Part shown: piece by piece, positions 61,039-64,000 of the stretch
How the letters are laid out: every line of letters begins with the position of its first letter
Position numbering within the stretch: position 1 is the stretch's first letter
NCBI GenBank assembly: GCA_050741915.1
Contig: JBOGEX010000106.1
Coordinates: 1-64,000, forward strand
From: JACCTH01 sp050741915
GTDB taxonomy: Bacteria > Actinomycetota > Acidimicrobiia > Spongiisociales > ZC4RG35
Length of the DNA: 64,000 nt
Direction: 5' to 3'
Notes under the pieces: generated by a model
Seen by the model: only the letters and a program-made list of their open reading frames with translations
What the model was told of the DNA's origin: nothing
Database searches by the model: none
Translations under genes and position numbers: made by a program

Positions 61039-62329
61039 AGGCCTTCCGCGTTCGAGCGCTCGCTTCATCCAGCATCTGGGCTGCCTCTTCCGCATGCAAG
61101 GGATGGAAGTTGCGATTGAGGTCGAGAGCGACGGCCAGATCCGTAGCCGCCCGGGCCTGATCACCAAGTGCCAGCCAGATCGCCCCTGAATGAAAATAGA
61201 GAAAGGCATCGCGGGTGCCGAGAGACATGGCCTGATCCATTGCCTCTCGGGCCTCGGCGAACCGGTCGAGGTGGTAGAGCGTCCAGGCCAGGGTGTCGTA
61301 TCCATAAATGTCCTGTCGCTCTTCGAGTCCCTTACGAGCGATTACCAGCGCGTCCGCGGCCTGTCCGTTTTCGGCCTGGTACAAGGCCAGGTTTCGGTCG
61401 TAAACCCCAGGAGAGAGCTGGGCGATCGCCTCAACCGTGGCATAGCTGTCGGATGCCAAATCGAGCTGTCCAGTAATGGTGTAGAGGTCGCCGAGAGCAA
61501 CCATGATCTCCGGTCGAGGAACGGCCGTGGCGGCCTCCTCGTAAAGCTCGATAGCATGATCAAAGTCACCCCGAGCCGCGCTGACCTTGGCACGCCCGGC
61601 CAGCGCCGACCAATACCCGGGAAGCAGCTCAGTTGACGCCTCGTAGCGGCGATCTGCTTCTCTGAGATTCCCGATGGAGTAGTTGAGATCACCGAGTCGC
61701 ACCTGGAACCAGGCCGCTTCTTCGCCAACTCCTCCGGCCTCGAGATGATCCGCAGCAGCTTGCTCGGTTTGGAGGATGGCCGACTCGATGCCCCCCGAGA
61801 GTTCGTCGAGGTGAGCCACGCGGGCTCGGAGACCGGGTGAGCCACCGCTCGAAGCGAGCTCGGAATAGGCACTGGCAGCTCCCTGATAGTCACCCGTGGC
61901 GACGAGCACGTCTCCGACCACGGCTAGAGCTCCCAGACGGGGATCAAGCTCCTGGGCCAGCCGGGCAGTGGCGAGTGCCTCCTCGAAACGATGTTGGGCG
62001 GCCTGGACGGCTGCCAGGGTCAGAACTGCGGGGCCGTAGTTGGGCTGGTGGGCAAGGGCTTGGTTGAGAGCGGCTTCGGCTCTCGTCAATTCATTCACAT
62101 CTCCTGTTTCGCGACTGCGCCGGGCATGAAGCTGGGCCAGGAGGGTGAGATTGATCGGATTGGGATCGCCGTCCGTCCGCTCCTGAAAGAGGGCTATGGC
62201 GGCGGGGGTGTCTGGCACGGGATTGTCCCCGCTGGGATAACTGCCAGCGACCGTGGCTGGCAGTAACCCGGGAACTACTACTGCCAGCCCTACGCCAATT
62301 AGGACAACAGAAAGATTTCGAAATCTCAT
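61031..62329 (-). CDS. Secreted TPR-repeat protein
   Basis: This 432-residue protein has a signal peptide after 'MRFRNLSVVLIGVGL' and at least seven TPR-like helical pairs from residue 60 to the end, for example 'AEAALNQALAHQPNYGPAVL' and 'AREAMDQAMSLGTRDAFLYF'. TPR arrays mediate protein contacts. It lies 57 nt downstream of the DUF4331 gene, likely in one transcript. ATG at 62329 has a GGGAGG site. Confidence 0.85.
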   Translation of the reverse strand: MRFRNLSVVLIGVGLAVVVPGLLPATVAGSYPSGDNPVPDTPAAIALFQERTDGDPNPINLTLLAQLHARRSRETGDVNELTRAEAALNQALAHQPNYGPAVLTLAAVQAAQHRFEEALATARLAQELDPRLGALAVVGDVLVATGDYQGAASAYSELASSGGSPGLRARVAHLDELSGGIESAILQTEQAAADHLEAGGVGEEAAWFQVRLGDLNYSIGNLREADRRYEASTELLPGYWSALAGRAKVSAARGDFDHAIELYEEAATAVPRPEIMVALGDLYTITGQLDLASDSYATVEAIAQLSPGVYDRNLALYQAENGQAADALVIARKGLEERQDIYGYDTLAWTLYHLDRFAEAREAMDQAMSLGTRDAFLYFHSGAIWLALGDQARAATDLAVALDLNRNFHPLHAEEAAQMLDEASARTRKASI

Positions 62330-62386
62330 CTTGACCTCCCTGGTGGAGCGACCCCCGGGCCGCTCCACCAGATCGCGCTCTCTCAA

Positions 62387-63424
62387 CTAGTTCTTGGGGG
62401 CCAGATAGGGGAAGTCGTCGCTAAAGGCGGAGTCGTTCCCCACGCAATCGGTGGTAACGGCTCCGTTGGTGACTATCCCCAGCTCGGCGTCGATCACATC
62501 GTCGGCCAGTTGCCTTCCGTTGAGGAAACCGGCGGTTGAGCCGAAATCGACTGTGAGGAGGTCGGGGAGAAGGATGTCCGTGAGCGCGTCCACAGTCGGA
62601 TTTCCTGCGCCGTAGAAAATCTCGAGGGTGTCCACCACTTCGCTCCGGAAGTCACGCTGATCGTGCTGTGGCTTTCCTGAGTTGAAGGCGTTTCTCTGCG
62701 ACGGCTCCGAACCGGCCGGCTCGAAGATGTTGTTAGGGATAAATACCGTGTTGATCGCTGGCCTCCCCATCCGGTCAATCTGCCGATCGTTGAGCATGGT
62801 CCGCGCCCAGATTCCGACCGTTCCCGCCAGCTCCTCTCGAGGAAACTCGAAGACGATTGCCTGGGTGTTGAGTCCCAAGAAGAAGTTGCTCGTGTCCCCA
62901 TCTCCAGGCGCGCAAGCAAAGTCAGCCGCAAGGAAGTTGACCAGATCGAAGAAGAACGGGTCGTCGAACGTTCCCGCGGTGATCTTTACCTCGCCGTCGA
63001 GATCGATCGTCTGTCCGGTAATTCCGTCTACTTTCAGCCCACCTCCTTTGACTTTGAGCCGATACGCCTGCTGGCCGTCGGCATCAGCCGGTTCAAAGTC
63101 GATCCGAGCCCAATCATCGGGTTTGGCATCTCCGTCGGTGTCGGCCAAGAACTCGTAGATGGCATCGGGGTGGAACCCCAGTTGGCCCGTCAAGGCGCCC
63201 GCGGCCGGATTAACGGTCATGATCAATACGGCATGATCCGCCGCGGAGGGCGACTGAAAGGCATAGACATCATTGATGTCGAGCCTTGAGTCACCACCCG
63301 GCGGGGTCAGCCCGGGAGCATCGAGATGGTCGGCGGCGAGGAGACCCGTCGGTCCCGCCGTCACCACCACTGTCAACGCGGCGACGGCCGCAAACACCGC
63401 CACCTTTCTAAGAAGCGCACGCAT
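62387..63424 (-). CDS. Secreted DUF4331 family protein
   Basis: This 345-residue exported protein has a signal peptide ending near 'GPTGLLAADHLDAPG'. It carries the DUF4331 marks 'DINDVYAFQSP', 'YEFLADTDGDAKPDDWARID', 'FDDPFFFDLVNF', 'GLNTQAIVFEFPREEL' and 'IWARTM'. The family's role is unknown, though it is often genomically near TPR and metal-transport genes. ATG at 63424 has a perfect AAGGAG site. It diverges from the partial transporter gene across about 200 nt. Confidence 0.88.
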   Translation of the reverse strand: MRALLRKVAVFAAVAALTVVVTAGPTGLLAADHLDAPGLTPPGGDSRLDINDVYAFQSPSAADHAVLIMTVNPAAGALTGQLGFHPDAIYEFLADTDGDAKPDDWARIDFEPADADGQQAYRLKVKGGGLKVDGITGQTIDLDGEVKITAGTFDDPFFFDLVNFLAADFACAPGDGDTSNFFLGLNTQAIVFEFPREELAGTVGIWARTMLNDRQIDRMGRPAINTVFIPNNIFEPAGSEPSQRNAFNSGKPQHDQRDFRSEVVDTLEIFYGAGNPTVDALTDILLPDLLTVDFGSTAGFLNGRQLADDVIDAELGIVTNGAVTTDCVGNDSAFSDDFPYLAPKN

Positions 63425-63621
63425 CTTTTTCTCCTTCCGTGAGAACGCCTCCGGTCCCTTGTTCGGAGGCTCAATGGCGTTGGATTGGCTTCGTTTCTGG
63501 AAAGCAGGGAGCGCCAATCCCACTTCCATCGCGCCACGAACCAGAGGCTGATAGGTCGCCGATGGACGGGGAAGCCTGTGGTTGAAAGAGGTCAAGAGCC
63601 CTACCCTCACCGGTCGCCCTG

Positions 63622-64000
63622 ATGCCCATGTCGCATAAGAAGCCTTTTCTCGTCTTGTTCCTGACCGCCTTGCTTCTCATGCCCTCGATCGCGACCGCAC
63701 ATCCCCTGGGAAACTTCACCACCAACGTCCATCTCGGGTTGCTGGTTACCCCCGGGGAGTTGAAGGTGACCGTCGTCGTCGACATGGCCGAAATCCCTGC
63801 GTTTCGTGAGAAGCGGGTCCTCGACCGCTCGGGCGACGAGATCGTTTCCGAAACTGAACGCGAGGACTACGTGGCCGCAGCCTGCCTCTCGCTACAACCT
63901 CAGGTTGGTCTCTCGGTCGATGGAGAGCCGCTGAGGCTGTCAGGGGGCGAAGGGTCAGTGAGCTTTCCCCCCGGCCAGGGTGGTCTCGACACTCTTCGCC
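63622..64000 (+). CDS. Nickel/cobalt transporter-like protein, 5' part
   Basis: The gene runs off the right edge after 126 codons. It opens with a signal peptide ('PFLVLFLTALLLMPSIATA') followed by 'HPLGNFTTNVHLGLLVTPGE' and 'VVVDMAEIPAFREKRVLDRS'. That extracytoplasmic start is seen on large HoxN/HupE-type nickel/cobalt or related transporters. The membrane portion is outside the window. ATG at 63622 or 63628 may be used. It diverges from DUF4331, a recurrent neighbour by my recollection. Confidence 0.6.
   Translation, partial: MPMSHKKPFLVLFLTALLLMPSIATAHPLGNFTTNVHLGLLVTPGELKVTVVVDMAEIPAFREKRVLDRSGDEIVSETEREDYVAAACLSLQPQVGLSVDGEPLRLSGGEGSVSFPPGQGGLDTLR

Overview
The window is GC-rich DNA with short intergenic gaps, many ATGA/GTGA start-stop overlaps, and several genes without a Shine-Dalgarno sequence. 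The gene content points to a high-GC actinobacterium, and I infer an Acidimicrobiia-like lineage. Supporting signs are a dnaK-grpE-dnaJ-hspR operon with divergent lon, glgB/glgC/glgX, several ATP-dependent DNA ligases, an F420-type luciferase-like monooxygenase domain, ECF sigma factors, and SLH repeats with the 'GC...(F/Y)CP' cysteine pattern. No tRNA, rRNA, CRISPR array, insertion sequence or prophage was recognised. The right edge cuts a gene.

Layout. 0.3-5 kb: a minus-strand operon (VOC protein, Na+/Ca2+-exchanger-like protein, PLP-dependent cystathionine synthase) diverges from a MarR regulator plus MFS exporter pair. 5-10.4 kb: glycogen block glgB-glgC facing glgX. 10.2-17.2 kb: cell-envelope block with a lytic transglycosylase, a zinc metallopeptidase, MsrA, two paralogous S41 lipoprotein proteases and an amidohydrolase. 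17.2-18.8 kb: an S-layer-anchored sugar dehydrogenase. 18.9-25.9 kb: a BMP-type (nucleoside-like) ABC transporter whose binding protein is separated from the ATPase and permeases by a frameshifted PP2C phosphatase, followed by maf. 26-36.2 kb: a methyltransferase, three genes related to ATP-dependent DNA end repair (a LigB-type ligase, a LigC-type ligase and a LigD-type polymerase fused to a DUF5655-like domain), an orphan sugar-binding protein and a broken LacI regulator. 36.2-45.1 kb: exporters, a class V aminotransferase, and a cluster of three frameshifted genes (MOSC, dienelactone hydrolase, VOC/PhnB). 45.2-54.1 kb: an ECF sigma factor coupled to an O6-alkylguanine methyltransferase, an unknown membrane protein, a P-loop kinase/luciferase-like monooxygenase fusion, a CHAD protein, an ECF42/DGPF pair, Nudix, GNAT and a solitary DNA methyltransferase. 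54.2-60.7 kb: lon facing away from dnaK-grpE-dnaJ-hspR. 60.8-64 kb: a small unknown gene, a TPR protein and a DUF4331 protein, divergent from the start of a nickel/cobalt-transporter-like gene.

Two things stand out beyond the gene list. First, gene ends and intergenic gaps hold at least six distinct families of structured repeats. They include a 56-nt hairpin family with covarying stems, a G-run palindrome family, an interleaved four-copy element after glgC, a tandemly duplicated hairpin, a 23-bp-arm perfect palindrome, and a four-way-junction element after hspR. Second, the visible frameshifts are confined to five accessory genes while long housekeeping genes are intact, which favours real gene decay over random sequencing error.
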